A stretch of 44,614 bases of DNA, from assembly GCA_014799405.1 (NCBI GenBank), contig JAAVIA010000055.1, forward strand, positions 1 to 44,614, written 5' to 3'. Below, piece after piece: positions 33,295 through 43,154 of the stretch. Below the pieces are notes generated by a model. It was not told where the DNA came from and ran no database searches. It saw nothing but the letters and a program-made list of their open reading frames with translations. Position numbers and translations under genes: made by a program. Every line of letters starts with the position of its first letter. Positions within the stretch are counted from its first letter, which is position 1. Source of the stretch: Lachnospiraceae bacterium (GTDB lineage Bacteria > Bacillota > Clostridia > Lachnospirales > Lachnospiraceae).

Positions 33295-33323
33295 ATGTTA
33301 TTTTGTTATTTTTTGTTTTTCAA
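33295..33323 (-). promoter_or_regulatory. Predicted promoter of the msmEFG-like operon
   Basis: On the minus strand TTGAAA and TAACAT are separated by 17 bases. The start would lie about 50 bases before the msmE ATG. The upstream 100 bases are AT-rich. Confidence 0.5.
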
Positions 33324-33327
33324 CATG

Positions 33328-33355
33328 TTATGCACAACACCAACAAAATGCATAA
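33328..33355. promoter_or_regulatory. Candidate operator upstream of the msmE promoter
   Basis: TTATGCA and TGCATAA are perfect 7-bp inverted copies separated by 14 bases, ending five bases before the -35 element. It could bind the LacI or the AraC regulator encoded in this locus. The spacing is wider than a classical LacI operator. Confidence 0.45.
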
Positions 33356-33449
33356 AAACTTATAGTTTCCCCACAAATTCCCAATATATTTTTGTTATTT
33401 TTTCACAATTTTATTAAAAAATTCTTCTCTTTGTTTTATATATACTTAA

Positions 33450-33510
33450 AAAACAATAACAAAACCGCCTCAGATAAAATAATTTTACTTTCCGAGACGG
33501 TTTTGTTTTG
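33450..33510. terminator. Terminator of the galKTE-lacI operon
   Basis: CAAAACCGCCTCAG pairs with CCGAGACGGTTTTG with two mismatches, around an AT-rich loop of about 18 bases. On the minus strand it continues into T-rich sequence. It lies between lacI and the msmE promoter and splits the locus into two transcripts. Confidence 0.8.
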
Positions 33511-33542
33511 AAATTCTCTTAATTTTCAGTTATAAATTTATG

Positions 33543-34559
33543 TTATGTATGAGAAAGCGTTATGTTTTTTACGCTATCTCTGACAATCAGCTCCACAGGA
33601 AGCCGGAACGAATTGACGGTAACCTCCTCACCGTATATCCTTTGCATCAACAATGAAACCGCCTGTTCCCCCTTCTCTACAACCGGCTGCCTTATCGTCG
33701 TGAGCATTGGTCTGCTCAGCTTGGCATATAGATTATCATCAAAGCCTGCTACAGATATATCATCAGGCACCCGAAGTCCCACTGACTCAAATATACGAAC
33801 TGCTTCATTGGCAAGATAATCCGAAACGACAAAAACCGCTGTGTAGCCCTGTTGCTTTGCCCTGACCGCAAAATCCCTTAATGTCTCCCGCATCAGGTTT
33901 TTATCATCCGGGAGATACAGATAATCTTCATTGCTATATGAAATTCCATATTTTGTCAGTACATCACAATAACCCTGAAAACGTTCCAAGGTACTTGACA
34001 CGGGAATTTTCCTGTCACAGAAAAAAGCAATCCGCCTGTGTCCCTGCTTAATCATGAACTCTGTTATCTTTTTTCCTCCCTCGTAATCGTCAATACCTAC
34101 ATTGTCGTAATGACCAACACCGCAATCAACAAAAACCACAGGCTTGCCCACCTTCTGCGAGAATGCTTCACATTCCCATGGCTTAAAGCCTACAACAATT
34201 CCTCCTTCGATATTTCTTGCCTGAAGCTTCTTGTATGTCTCCTCAGTGTCTTTCAGGCTTCCGCATACGGGATATCTTCCGTGTTCCTGAAGCTTCACAC
34301 AAATTGCATCAAGCAGCTCCGCACAGAATGGGTCCATAAAAATCCGCTTTCGAAACCTTAAATTAAAATCCACTGATATCAGCTTCAGTTCCCCCAATTC
34401 ATTGGAACGGTAGCTTCTTCTGAAATTATACTGAATCATTGCATTTTCAATCTTCCGTCTTGTCTCCTCCGACATTTTTTCGGTATGCCCATTTACCACA
34501 TTTGATATGGTGGTAGGACTGACATTCAGTATACCTGCAAGCTCCTTGATGGTTATCAT
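33543..34559 (-). CDS. LacI/GalR-family transcriptional regulator
   Basis: The 338-residue protein starts with the LacI HTH (MITIKELAGILNVSPTTISNVVNGH) and hinge. The periplasmic-binding-protein-like effector domain follows (FVDCGVGHYDNVGIDDYEGG, VAGFDDNLYAKLSRPMLTTIRQPV). It is the last gene of the galKTE operon, 19 bases after galE, with AGGGGG before the ATG. The likely targets are this operon and the adjacent transporter/alpha-galactosidase operon; the inducer is probably galactose or a galactoside. Confidence 0.93.
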   Translation of the reverse strand: MITIKELAGILNVSPTTISNVVNGHTEKMSEETRRKIENAMIQYNFRRSYRSNELGELKLISVDFNLRFRKRIFMDPFCAELLDAICVKLQEHGRYPVCGSLKDTEETYKKLQARNIEGGIVVGFKPWECEAFSQKVGKPVVFVDCGVGHYDNVGIDDYEGGKKITEFMIKQGHRRIAFFCDRKIPVSSTLERFQGYCDVLTKYGISYSNEDYLYLPDDKNLMRETLRDFAVRAKQQGYTAVFVVSDYLANEAVRIFESVGLRVPDDISVAGFDDNLYAKLSRPMLTTIRQPVVEKGEQAVSLLMQRIYGEEVTVNSFRLPVELIVRDSVKNITLSHT

Positions 34560-34578
34560 ATTATCCCCCTATTTTCTC

Positions 34579-35595
34579 CTAGTCGTCATAGCCATTCGGA
34601 TTCATACTCTGCCATCTCCACGAATCCGAACACATCTCGTCAATTCCGTATTCTGCTGTCCAGCCCAGTTCTTTCTTCGCAAGCGTCGCATCCGAGTAAC
34701 AGGTTGCAATGTCGCCTGCTCTTCTCGGTTTAATCTCATAAGCTATTTCATGTCCACATGCCTTCTCGAACGCTTTTACAACATCCAGCACACTGTATCC
34801 CTTTCCGGTTCCCAAATTATAAATCTTTACTCCCGGATTTTCCTTAAGCTTGTCAATAGCCTTCACATGCCCACGTGCAAGGTCTACCACATGGATATAA
34901 TCACGGACACCCGTTCCATCATGTGTATCATAGTCATTACCAAATACGCCTAAGCAGGAAAGCTTTCCTATGGCAACCTGTGACACATACGGAAGCAAAT
35001 TGTTTGGAATTCCTTTCGGATCCTCTCCAATCAATCCGCTCTTATGTGCACCTATCGGGTTAAAATAACGGAGCAAAATCACATTCCACTCTGAATCTGC
35101 TGTATGAAAATCTGTCAAAATCTGTTCTATCATATGTTTTGTCCAACCATATGGATTGGTTGGTGTTCCTTTCGGACATTCCTCTGTAATCGGAATAAAG
35201 GCAGGATCACCATATACAGTCGCCGATGAAGAAAAAATAATATTTTTGACACCATGCTTCCGCATTTCATCACAGAGCACAAGAGTTCCTGCGATATTGT
35301 TCTGATAATATTCCAATGGTTTTGCCACAGATTCCCCAACTGCCTTAAGCCCCGCAAAATGGATTACACAGTCAACCGCTTCCTTATCAAAAATACCATG
35401 CATTGCTGACGCATCCTGAATATCTGCCTGATAAAAAGTAAGCTCCTTCCCTGTTATCTGGCGTATTCTGTCTAGTGATTTTTCACTTGCATTATAAAGA
35501 TTATCAACTACAACTACCTCATATCCGTTCTCAAGAAGCTCCACACAGGTATGGCTTCCGATATATCCAGCACCTCCGGTTACTAATATTCTCAT
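34579..35595 (-). CDS. galE: UDP-glucose 4-epimerase
   Basis: GalE interconverts UDP-galactose and UDP-glucose, closing the Leloir cycle. The 338-residue short-chain dehydrogenase has the NAD motif [17 protein letters not shown], the [10 protein letters not shown] region with catalytic Ser/Thr, [10 protein letters not shown] with Tyr-x3-Lys, and [12 protein letters not shown]. Start at the ATG at 35595 behind AGGAGG; the track start at 35628 is upstream of that site. It lies 45 bases after galT. Confidence 0.97.
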   Translation of the reverse strand: MRILVTGGAGYIGSHTCVELLENGYEVVVVDNLYNASEKSLDRIRQITGKELTFYQADIQDASAMHGIFDKEAVDCVIHFAGLKAVGESVAKPLEYYQNNIAGTLVLCDEMRKHGVKNIIFSSSATVYGDPAFIPITEECPKGTPTNPYGWTKHMIEQILTDFHTADSEWNVILLRYFNPIGAHKSGLIGEDPKGIPNNLLPYVSQVAIGKLSCLGVFGNDYDTHDGTGVRDYIHVVDLARGHVKAIDKLKENPGVKIYNLGTGKGYSVLDVVKAFEKACGHEIAYEIKPRRAGDIATCYSDATLAKKELGWTAEYGIDEMCSDSWRWQSMNPNGYDD

Positions 35596-35640
35596 ATTCA
35601 TCCTCCTGATTTTACAATTTTTAATCATTATAACATTGTA

Positions 35641-37155
35641 TTACATAACTTTATTTACATGTTCAATAAAGCGCAAAAATGCCGCCTGACCTGCCTCATC
35701 CTGTTTATAAACACCGGCACACTCCAAAATACTCTTAAACACTTTGCCAATCTCATCCTGCAATATCTGTTCAACATTTTCTGCATCTATTGTATCATAC
35801 TTATCTATAAAACTGGTAACCCAATTTGCGTGTTTCTCAATATTAGGCATATTATGCAAATCCTTTTTTTCAAGCAGGGCATTTTTTATCTCCTCAATGT
35901 CCCCTTTCAGTCTGGCAGGAAGCACCGCCAAACCCATCACCTCAATAAGACCTATGTTTTCCTTTTTAATGTGATGATATTCCTCCCATGGATGATACAA
36001 TCCCATCGGATGTTCTTTCGTCGTAATATTATTGCGGAGCACTAAATCAATCTCATAACGATTATCCCGCATTCTCGCAATTGGCGTAATTGTATTATGT
36101 TTTTCTCCATCCGTTTCAGCATATATATAGGCAGCTTCATCCGTATAAGCTCTCCATGCGTGAAGAATGCTGTCAGAAAGCTCAATGAGCCTGTCACTAT
36201 CCTCTCCGTTCAGTCGAATAACTGACATTGGCCATTTTACAATACCTGCATGAACATCCTCATAACCATGGAAACAAACTTCCTTTTCTATCGGAGCCTT
36301 TGCCATTGCAAATTCATAATTTCCTCCCTGAAAATGGTCATGGCTCAAAATAGAACCGCCTACAATCGGCAAATCAGCATTGGAGCCGACAAAATAATGT
36401 GGGAACAGCTTAATAAAATCAAACAGCTTTGCAAATGTATCTCTGTTAATCTGCATCGGCACATGCTCACCATTAAATACAATACAGTGCTCATTATAAT
36501 AAACATATGGGGAATACTGAAATCCCCAGCGGCTTCCATTTATCTCAATCGGAATAATTCTGTGATTTTGCCTTGCCGGATGATTGATTCTTCCTGCATA
36601 GCCCTCATTTTCCATGCACAGCAGACATTTTGGATAAGAAGATGATTTCACACTTCCTGCCAAGGCAATCATTTTAGGGTCCTTTTCCGGCTTTGAGAGA
36701 TTAATTGTGATGTCAAGTGGTCCATATTCCGTAGGCGTGACCCACTTCATATCCTTTTCTATCCTGTAGGTTCTTATATAATCCGTTGCCTTGCTGAGGG
36801 AATAGTAATAATCCGTTGCAGCTTTCGGAGATTCCCGGTACTTGTCCCAAAATGTCTGTATTACCTGACTCGGCTTTGGTACCAGCACGTTCATCAGCTT
36901 CGTATCAAACAAATCCCTAAGAACAACTGAATCCGTCTCAATCAATCCCTTTTCCACCGCATAATCAAGAAGTGTTTTCAACACCTGCTCAAGCTCCTGC
37001 GGTGTCTCAACAGCAGGAACATCCCCCGGCTCCTCATAGGTATCAAGAGCCAGCATATCAATCAAAATATTCGTTGTATAAATTCTATCCTCAGGTGTAA
37101 TCAAATTTTTTGCAACTCCATACTCAATAAGCTGTTTTATACTTTCTTCAATCAT
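35641..37155 (-). CDS. galT: Galactose-1-phosphate uridylyltransferase, Firmicute class
   Basis: GalT swaps UMP between UDP-glucose and galactose 1-phosphate. At 504 residues it is the longer, non-E. coli class used by Firmicutes (GalT class 2), with the central block GGSILSHDHFQGGNYEFAM holding the His/Asp-rich active-site region and the N-terminal helical domain. GGAGGGG precedes the ATG. It lies between galK (21-base gap) and galE. Confidence 0.96.
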   Translation of the reverse strand: MIEESIKQLIEYGVAKNLITPEDRIYTTNILIDMLALDTYEEPGDVPAVETPQELEQVLKTLLDYAVEKGLIETDSVVLRDLFDTKLMNVLVPKPSQVIQTFWDKYRESPKAATDYYYSLSKATDYIRTYRIEKDMKWVTPTEYGPLDITINLSKPEKDPKMIALAGSVKSSSYPKCLLCMENEGYAGRINHPARQNHRIIPIEINGSRWGFQYSPYVYYNEHCIVFNGEHVPMQINRDTFAKLFDFIKLFPHYFVGSNADLPIVGGSILSHDHFQGGNYEFAMAKAPIEKEVCFHGYEDVHAGIVKWPMSVIRLNGEDSDRLIELSDSILHAWRAYTDEAAYIYAETDGEKHNTITPIARMRDNRYEIDLVLRNNITTKEHPMGLYHPWEEYHHIKKENIGLIEVMGLAVLPARLKGDIEEIKNALLEKKDLHNMPNIEKHANWVTSFIDKYDTIDAENVEQILQDEIGKVFKSILECAGVYKQDEAGQAAFLRFIEHVNKVM

Positions 37156-37176
37156 AATATTTTCCCCTCCTTCTTC

Positions 37177-38457
37177 TTATATAAGCTTAATCCCACCATA
37201 TGGGCGTACTTTCAATATGTGACATGCTCCCGCACCGAATACAGCTTCAATCGAACTTTTATATTCTTCTGCCACGTCGTTTTTCACAAATGCCTGAATA
37301 GTTCCCGCAAATCCGCCTCCATGAACCCGGCAGACACCATTGTCCTTCAATACATACTCTGTTACAGCAAGTGCAATCGTGACATTCTGGCATGCTACAT
37401 CCTTTCCACTATATATGTTTTGTAACAGCTTTGACGAGGAGTCCCCGCTTCTCTTAATCACATCCAAAAAGCATGCAAAATCATTTTGTTTCAAAGCATT
37501 TACGCCCTCTCTCACTCTTGTCTGCTCCGTATAAAAGTGAAGGGCACGAAGCACGGACCTGTCGCTAACTTTCTCTCTAAGATTTGCAAGATTTGCAAAA
37601 AAAACACTCTCATCCATCTCTCTCAGATACTGTTTGCCGAAAAAACCGGCAACCGCTTTCATTTCCACTGGAATGGCAGCATAGTCATCTGTGAGGTCTG
37701 CATGAGAGCCCTTTGTATCTACAATACACAGACTATATTCATATGCCTCAAAATCACACGGAACCTGTTCTATTACCGGCTTCTCTGTATCCTTAAAATC
37801 GATATAAATAAGTCCTCCCACACTGCATGCCATCTGGTCCATCAAACCACATGGCTTTCCAAAGTATACGTTTTCCGCATACTGTCCGATTTTGGCAATA
37901 TCTACAGCCGAAACCTCCATATTATTGTAAAGTCCTGACAAAATAGTTCCGATGAGGCTTTCAAATGCCGCAGAGCTTGACATACCTGCTCCCATTAGCA
38001 CATCACTGGTTACAAATGCCTCAAAGCCGCCTACCTTATAGCCATGTTCCACAAGACCAGCTGCAACGCCTCGTATCAGAGCATCCGTCGTCTCCGTCTC
38101 ACTCTCCTTTTTTTGAACGTCATTAAGATCAATGACAGTCATCGGTAAATCATCCGAAACCAAACGAACAACCATATCATTCGTAGGTGCAACCACAGCA
38201 ATTGCATCTAAATTAATCGATGTTGCAAGCACATGTCCATGTTGGTGGTCCGTGTGATTTCCACACACCTCGCTTCTGCCGGGCGCTGAGAATACTTCCA
38301 CCTGTTTTTCACCAAACAAACCGCAAAACTTCCTTAACGCACCCACATAACGTGCCCGTTGCGGCATAACCAATGTCTCATCCACATACACCTTTTTAAG
38401 CTTGCTGTCGTATACTCCCTGCTGAATATCACTAATAATCTCATTTAACCCCTTCAT
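37177..38457 (-). CDS. galK: Galactokinase
   Basis: GalK phosphorylates galactose at C1. The 426-residue GHMP kinase has the galactokinase signature PGRSEVCGNHTDHQHGHVLA, the ATP loop LMGAGMSSSAAFESLIG and the third motif CRVHGGGFAGTIQAFV. It is somewhat longer than E. coli GalK because of an extra 60-residue N-terminal region, common in clostridia. GAGGAG precedes the ATG. It is the first gene of galKTE-lacI and divergent from the AraC regulator. Confidence 0.95.
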   Translation of the reverse strand: MKGLNEIISDIQQGVYDSKLKKVYVDETLVMPQRARYVGALRKFCGLFGEKQVEVFSAPGRSEVCGNHTDHQHGHVLATSINLDAIAVVAPTNDMVVRLVSDDLPMTVIDLNDVQKKESETETTDALIRGVAAGLVEHGYKVGGFEAFVTSDVLMGAGMSSSAAFESLIGTILSGLYNNMEVSAVDIAKIGQYAENVYFGKPCGLMDQMACSVGGLIYIDFKDTEKPVIEQVPCDFEAYEYSLCIVDTKGSHADLTDDYAAIPVEMKAVAGFFGKQYLREMDESVFFANLANLREKVSDRSVLRALHFYTEQTRVREGVNALKQNDFACFLDVIKRSGDSSSKLLQNIYSGKDVACQNVTIALAVTEYVLKDNGVCRVHGGGFAGTIQAFVKNDVAEEYKSSIEAVFGAGACHILKVRPYGGIKLI

Positions 38458-38536
38458 ATTACCGCTCCTCTTTCTCTATCATTGTATTTCTTTGCTTCCG
38501 ATTCCCTATCAAATTCTTATTCCATTTCAATCTACT

Positions 38537-38693
38537 CATATTTTATATGAAACACACAACATATATAATGTTTATGAGTTATAAAAAAATGTCCATTTGT
38601 TAGATTATGGAAATTTGTTACTTCCTTTAATAAAATATCTGTCAAAGCTTGCTCAAATATTATAACTTGTGATATGTTTATACATGTATAAAC
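38537..38693. promoter_or_regulatory. galK-araC divergent intergenic control region
   Basis: The region between galK and the AraC gene holds several palindromes: CATAT-TTT-ATATG (38537-38549), AACAT-5-ATGTT (38558-38572) and the perfect 18-bp GTTTATACATGTATAAAC (38676-38693). A minus-strand TTGACA lies at 38640-38645 with TAACAA 19 bases further, a possible galK promoter. Binding by the AraC or LacI protein is plausible. Confidence 0.5.
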
Positions 38694-38746
38694 TATTAGC
38701 GAAGCCATATGTACCGAGACACAGAAGAAAGCGGGGACAGTTGCCA

Positions 38747-39613
38747 ATGGAAAAAAGCATATTTATGGAATTTCAACATACTACAGACTGCGATTTATAT
38801 ATCAGTGCATTTGGTCATTCAGTGACGGAGCCAATGCACAAGGCAGGTCCTTCTGTAAGATCCTTCTATCTTATTCACTTTATTCTGGATGGTCAGGGAG
38901 ACTTCTATGTGAATAATGTCCATTATCATTTACACAGTGGACAGGGTTTTTTGATTGAACCTGACAATCAGACTACATACATATCGGATCAGAATAATCC
39001 ATGGACCTATATATGGGTTGGTTTTTCTGGCAAAAAAGCACGTGAGTATCTCCATTCCATAGGCCTGACACAGGAAACTCCTATATTTTCGTCTGCACAG
39101 GGAGATAAATTGAAAAAATATGTGTTTGATATGCTTGATCACAACTATTCTAACCGTGCGGACTCATATAGGCTTCTTGGCATGCTGTATCTTTTTCTGT
39201 CAGTAATAGCCGAGTCCCAGACAGACAAGCTTGAACCACCCTCGGGTAATACATATGTCAATCATGCTGTATCTTATATACAAAATCATTACAGCCTTCC
39301 TGTCACTATAGAGGAAATTGCTGATTATGTGGGTATTAACCGCAGCTACCTAAGCTCACTCTTTAAAAAATATACCGGCTTGTCTCCTATTAAATATTTG
39401 CAAAATTTCAGGCTCACACGTGCGGAACACATGCTTAGGGTTACTGATTTGTCCATTGAAAGTATAGCACTGTCATGTGGCTACCAGTCTTCAGAAGCCT
39501 TCCATAAAGTATTTAAAAAGACTGCGCAGATTTCTCCAAAAGAATTTCGTAGTCTGCACAGAGAACGAACCTTAAAAAATCAATCCATGCTGCGGCAAAA
39601 AAAAGAATTTTAA
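38747..39613 (+). CDS. AraC-family transcriptional regulator (MsmR-like)
   Basis: The 288-residue protein has an N-terminal cupin sugar-sensing domain (FILDGQGDFYVNNVHYHLHSGQGFLIEP) and a C-terminal pair of helix-turn-helices (TIEEIADYVGINRSYLSSLFKKYTG; SIESIALSCGYQSSEAFHKVFKK). Such regulators activate raffinose/melibiose operons in Firmicutes. I choose the ATG at 38747; its ribosome site (GGGGAC) is weak and the track start at 38669 would add 26 unlikely residues. It is divergent from galK and ends in a terminator shared with rny. Confidence 0.92.
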   Translation: MEKSIFMEFQHTTDCDLYISAFGHSVTEPMHKAGPSVRSFYLIHFILDGQGDFYVNNVHYHLHSGQGFLIEPDNQTTYISDQNNPWTYIWVGFSGKKAREYLHSIGLTQETPIFSSAQGDKLKKYVFDMLDHNYSNRADSYRLLGMLYLFLSVIAESQTDKLEPPSGNTYVNHAVSYIQNHYSLPVTIEEIADYVGINRSYLSSLFKKYTGLSPIKYLQNFRLTRAEHMLRVTDLSIESIALSCGYQSSEAFHKVFKKTAQISPKEFRSLHRERTLKNQSMLRQKKEF

Positions 39614-39642
39614 TATACAAACAATACAGCCATACAATAAAA

Positions 39643-39695
39643 AAGGAGCTGCCACACCAAGTCATTTAATAAAATAACCTAGTGGACAACTCCTT
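39643..39695. terminator. Bidirectional terminator between araC and rny
   Basis: AAGGAGCTGCCACACCAAG pairs imperfectly with CCTAGTGGACAACTCCTT around an AT-rich loop, just upstream of the rny stop. Another member of the CTGYCRCA-arm family. Confidence 0.75.
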
Positions 39696-39699
39696 GTAA

Positions 39700-41241
39700 T
39701 TACTTTGCATAATCCGTAACACGCGATTCTCTGATAAGATTTACCTTTATCTGACCCGGATATTCAAGCTCATCTTCAATCTGCTTTGAAATATCTCTTG
39801 CCAAGAGTACCATATCGGCATCACTTATCTGCTCTGGAACTACCATAACACGAATCTCTCTACCTGCCTGAATAGCAAAAGTCTTATCAACACCCTTAAA
39901 TCCATTTGCAATATCTTCAAGTGATTTAAGACGTGTGGTGTAAGTCTCCAACGTCTCACGTCTCGCTCCCGGTCTTGCAGCCGAAATTGTATCTGCCGCC
40001 TGAACGATACATGCTATTAAACTTTGCGGTTCAACATCTCCATGGTGAGATTCAACTGCATTTATAACAGTTGCTGATTCCTTATACTTTCTGCATAAGT
40101 CAACACCAATGGATACATGGGAACCTTCCATTTCATGATCAATTGATTTTCCAATATCGTGCAACAAGCCTGCACGTTTAGCCAAACGAACATCAAGTCC
40201 AAGTTCGCCGGCAAGGAGCCCCGAAAGCTGGGCAACCTCAACAGAATGTTTTAAAGCATTCTGCCCATAGCTTGTCCTGAATTTCATCTTTCCTAACAAA
40301 CGAACCAATTCCGGATGAATACCGTGCACTCCTACCTCAAGAGTGGCAGCCTCACCTTCCTCTTTCATCATGGTCTCGACCTCTCTTTGAGCCTTCTCAA
40401 CCATTTCTTCAATCCTTGCCGGATGAATTCTTCCATCGATAATAAGCTTCTCAAGGGCTATCCTTGCAACCTCTCTCCTTACAGGATCAAAGCTTGATAG
40501 GATAACTGCCTCCGGAGTATCATCTATAATAAGATCAACACCTGTCATAGTTTCAAGGGTTCTGATATTTCTACCCTCTCTACCTATGATTCTTCCCTTC
40601 ATCTCATCATTCGGCAACTGAACCAAGGATATGGTTGTCTCAGAAACATGGTCTGCCGCACATTTTTGTATGGCAGTAACAACATAATCCTTAGCCTTCT
40701 TGTCTGCTTCTTCCTTTGCTCGTGTTTCTAACTCTTTGATCATGACTGCAGTTTCGTGTTTAACTTCGTCTTCAACAGTCTTTAATAAGTATTCCTTTGC
40801 TTGTTCAGAGGTAAGTCCGGAGATTCTCTCCAGTTCCTGAGTTCTTTTTGCTTCCAAATCAGCAATCTCACTTTTGATGGCATTAAGCTCATTTTCACGC
40901 TTATTAAGAGCAGCTTCCTTCTTTTCTATAGCCTCACTCTTACGATCGAGATTTTCCTCCCTTGAAAGAAGTCTCTTTTCCATGCGCTGAAGCTCATTAC
41001 GACGATCCTTAACCTCTTTATCGATTTCATTTTTCGTCTTAAGAGCCTCCTCTTTAGCCTCAAGAAGCGTCTCGCGTTTTTTTGCCTCGGCACTTTTCAG
41101 CGCCTCATCTATAATCTCTCTAGCCTTGTCCTCAGCCTTACCCACTTTTGCTTCAGCAATATTCTTGCGATATGCAACAGCAATAAACCAAGTGGCAACC
41201 ACGGCAACAACCAGAGCTATTCCAAAGATTACATATGGCAT
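39700..41241 (-). CDS. rny: Ribonuclease Y
   Basis: RNase Y is the membrane-bound endonuclease that starts bulk mRNA decay in Firmicutes. The 513-residue protein has an N-terminal span ([21 protein letters not shown]), a long charged coiled coil (25-205), a KH domain ([21 protein letters not shown]) and an HD domain with [16 protein letters not shown]. The ATG at 41241 lies 11 bases after AGGAGG; the track start is a GTG directly abutting it. It is a separate unit downstream of recX. Confidence 0.97.
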   Translation of the reverse strand: MPYVIFGIALVVAVVATWFIAVAYRKNIAEAKVGKAEDKAREIIDEALKSAEAKKRETLLEAKEEALKTKNEIDKEVKDRRNELQRMEKRLLSREENLDRKSEAIEKKEAALNKRENELNAIKSEIADLEAKRTQELERISGLTSEQAKEYLLKTVEDEVKHETAVMIKELETRAKEEADKKAKDYVVTAIQKCAADHVSETTISLVQLPNDEMKGRIIGREGRNIRTLETMTGVDLIIDDTPEAVILSSFDPVRREVARIALEKLIIDGRIHPARIEEMVEKAQREVETMMKEEGEAATLEVGVHGIHPELVRLLGKMKFRTSYGQNALKHSVEVAQLSGLLAGELGLDVRLAKRAGLLHDIGKSIDHEMEGSHVSIGVDLCRKYKESATVINAVESHHGDVEPQSLIACIVQAADTISAARPGARRETLETYTTRLKSLEDIANGFKGVDKTFAIQAGREIRVMVVPEQISDADMVLLARDISKQIEDELEYPGQIKVNLIRESRVTDYAK

Positions 41242-41358
41242 ACTCAGGAGCACCTCCTTATTTAATTTTTAATGTACAAGTGTACAACAGTTAAATATTA
41301 TACTTTTTTTATAGGTGTGTCAAGAAATAATATTGTTTTTTATGCAAAAATAACAAAA

Positions 41359-41823
41359 CTAAAAAAAATCATCTTCTTTTACAAGTGAATTTATGGCATT
41401 TGTTATATCCTCATAAGCATATCCACGTCTTGCCATATAACCCTGCGCTTTTCTTCTTGTAGATAAATCAGATAAATCACCGTAGCGTGTCGAAAGCACT
41501 TTTTTAATGTCAGAATATTCGTCGAAATCTGCCATATCAAGCTTACTCTCTATTATATCTCTTGATATTCCTTTTTGTGAAAGCTTAAGTGCTATAAGCC
41601 TTGAGCCCATTTTTCCTTTTTTGCTCCTGATATAGGAAAGGGCATAGCCCTCATCATCAATGTAGCCATAACCGGCAAGTTTGCCTATGGCAGCATCAAT
41701 ATCATTTAAGCCATACCCCTTTTCAGACAGCTTATCCCTTAGCTCTTTTTCTGTACGAGCCTTGTATGTAAGATAATAAACTGCTGTATCAAAAGCACTG
41801 TACTTTGCTTTTGAATTACTCAT
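41359..41823 (-). CDS. recX: Regulatory protein RecX
   Basis: RecX modulates RecA filament growth. The 154-residue protein is made of three-helix repeats with typical motifs (TAVYYLTYKARTEKELRDKLSEKGY; IDDEGYALSYIRSKKGKMGSRLIALKLSQKGI). Its ATG is two bases after the recA stop, so the two are translationally linked. Confidence 0.95.
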   Translation of the reverse strand: MSNSKAKYSAFDTAVYYLTYKARTEKELRDKLSEKGYGLNDIDAAIGKLAGYGYIDDEGYALSYIRSKKGKMGSRLIALKLSQKGISRDIIESKLDMADFDEYSDIKKVLSTRYGDLSDLSTRRKAQGYMARRGYAYEDITNAINSLVKEDDFF

Positions 41824-41825
41824 AA

Positions 41826-42887
41826 TTACTGCTCACCGTCTCCTGTTTTATCGTTATTTTTTTTGCCGGCTTTTTCACTGTCATCACTGTCTCCGCCAAA
41901 TCCGCACTTTGCCCTTACAAGAGCCTCAACCTCAGCCATAAACTCAGGATGCTCCGACATATAAATCTTAGTATTCTCACGTCCCTGACCGATTTTCTCT
42001 CCATTATATGAATACCATGCTCCCGATTTAGCCACAACATCATGTAAAACTGCAAGGTCAAGAATATCACCCTCTCTTGAAATGCCCTTGCCGAACATAA
42101 TATCAAATTCTGCTTCTTTGAATGGAGGTGCAACCTTATTCTTAACAACCTTTACCCTTGTTCTGTTACCTACAACCTCACCGCCGACCTTTAATGTTTC
42201 GATTCTTCTAACGTCAAGTCTAACTGAGGAGTAAAACTTAAGTGCACGTCCTCCTGTAGTTGTCTCAGGATTACCGAACATAATTCCAACCTTCTCACGA
42301 AGCTGATTGATGAATATAACTACACAATTTGATTTGCTTATAATACCTGTAAGCTTCCTTAAAGCCTGTGACATAAGCCTTGCCTGAAGTCCCACATGGG
42401 AATCTCCCATCTCGCCGTCTATCTCAGCCTTAGGAACAAGAGCTGCAACAGAGTCAACTATAATAACGTCAACCGCACCGGAACGAACCATAGTCTCAGT
42501 TATCTCCAAAGCCTGCTCTCCGTTATCAGGCTGTGATATGTAAAGGTTATCTATATCCACACCTATATGTGATGCATACACAGGATCAAGTGCATGCTCC
42601 GCATCAATAAAGCCTGCTATGCCTCCCATCTTCTGTATCTCTGCAACGACATGTAGTGCAACAGTAGTCTTACCGCTGGATTCAGGTCCATAAATCTCAA
42701 CTACCCTTCCCCTAGGCATACCGCCCAGTCCCAATGCCAAATCAAGACTTAAAGAACCGGTAGGAACAACCTCTATATTCATATTGGCAGATTTGTCGCC
42801 CAGCTTCATAACCGAGCCCTTGCCAAATTGCTTCTCTATCTGTGCTAAGGCAGCATCAAGTGCCTTTATCTTTTCTTCGCTTGCCAT
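41826..42887 (-). CDS. recA: Recombinase RecA
   Basis: RecA drives homologous recombination and triggers LexA self-cleavage. The 353-residue protein has Walker [10 protein letters not shown], the DNA-binding loops and [25 protein letters not shown], and an acidic/Lys C-terminal tail ([13 protein letters not shown]). The ATG at 42887 follows AGGAGG; the track start at 42935 lies in the promoter region. Two LexA-type boxes flank a consensus promoter. Confidence 0.99.
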   Translation of the reverse strand: MASEEKIKALDAALAQIEKQFGKGSVMKLGDKSANMNIEVVPTGSLSLDLALGLGGMPRGRVVEIYGPESSGKTTVALHVVAEIQKMGGIAGFIDAEHALDPVYASHIGVDIDNLYISQPDNGEQALEITETMVRSGAVDVIIVDSVAALVPKAEIDGEMGDSHVGLQARLMSQALRKLTGIISKSNCVVIFINQLREKVGIMFGNPETTTGGRALKFYSSVRLDVRRIETLKVGGEVVGNRTRVKVVKNKVAPPFKEAEFDIMFGKGISREGDILDLAVLHDVVAKSGAWYSYNGEKIGQGRENTKIYMSEHPEFMAEVEALVRAKCGFGGDSDDSEKAGKKNNDKTGDGEQ

Positions 42888-42903
42888 ATAATACCTCCTG
42901 TTT

Positions 42904-42975
42904 TGAACATACGTTTGTTTTATACTATAATACACTAAACTAAATTTGTCAATACATTTATCGAATTTATGTTCG
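42904..42975 (-). promoter_or_regulatory. recA promoter with two SOS boxes
   Basis: On the minus strand TTGACA and TATAGT (42924-42952) are spaced 17 bases. The Gram-positive SOS box consensus is CGAACRNRYGTTYG. Box 1, TGAACATACGTTTG (42904-42917), lies between the -10 and the ribosome site. Box 2, CGAATTTATGTTCG (42962-42975), lies just upstream of the -35. Both match closely, predicting LexA repression. Confidence 0.85.
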
Positions 42976-43154
42976 ATTTTTTGTATTTACTTTCACAGCC
43001 GCTAAACTGCCCTCATGTCTTGGATTATTTGTATGCACGATTATTTTAACCCATATTCCGTTTATATGTAAAGTGACATTTTGTACTCTTTAGTTGACAA
43101 TTTGTATTATTTAGATTATGTTCATATTAATATATTTTTGTAAGGAGACCCGGC

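Noticed and set aside
38532-38747. 71-residue minus-strand ORF between galK and araC
   Set aside because: No ribosome site or recognisable sequence; it covers the promoter and palindrome region.
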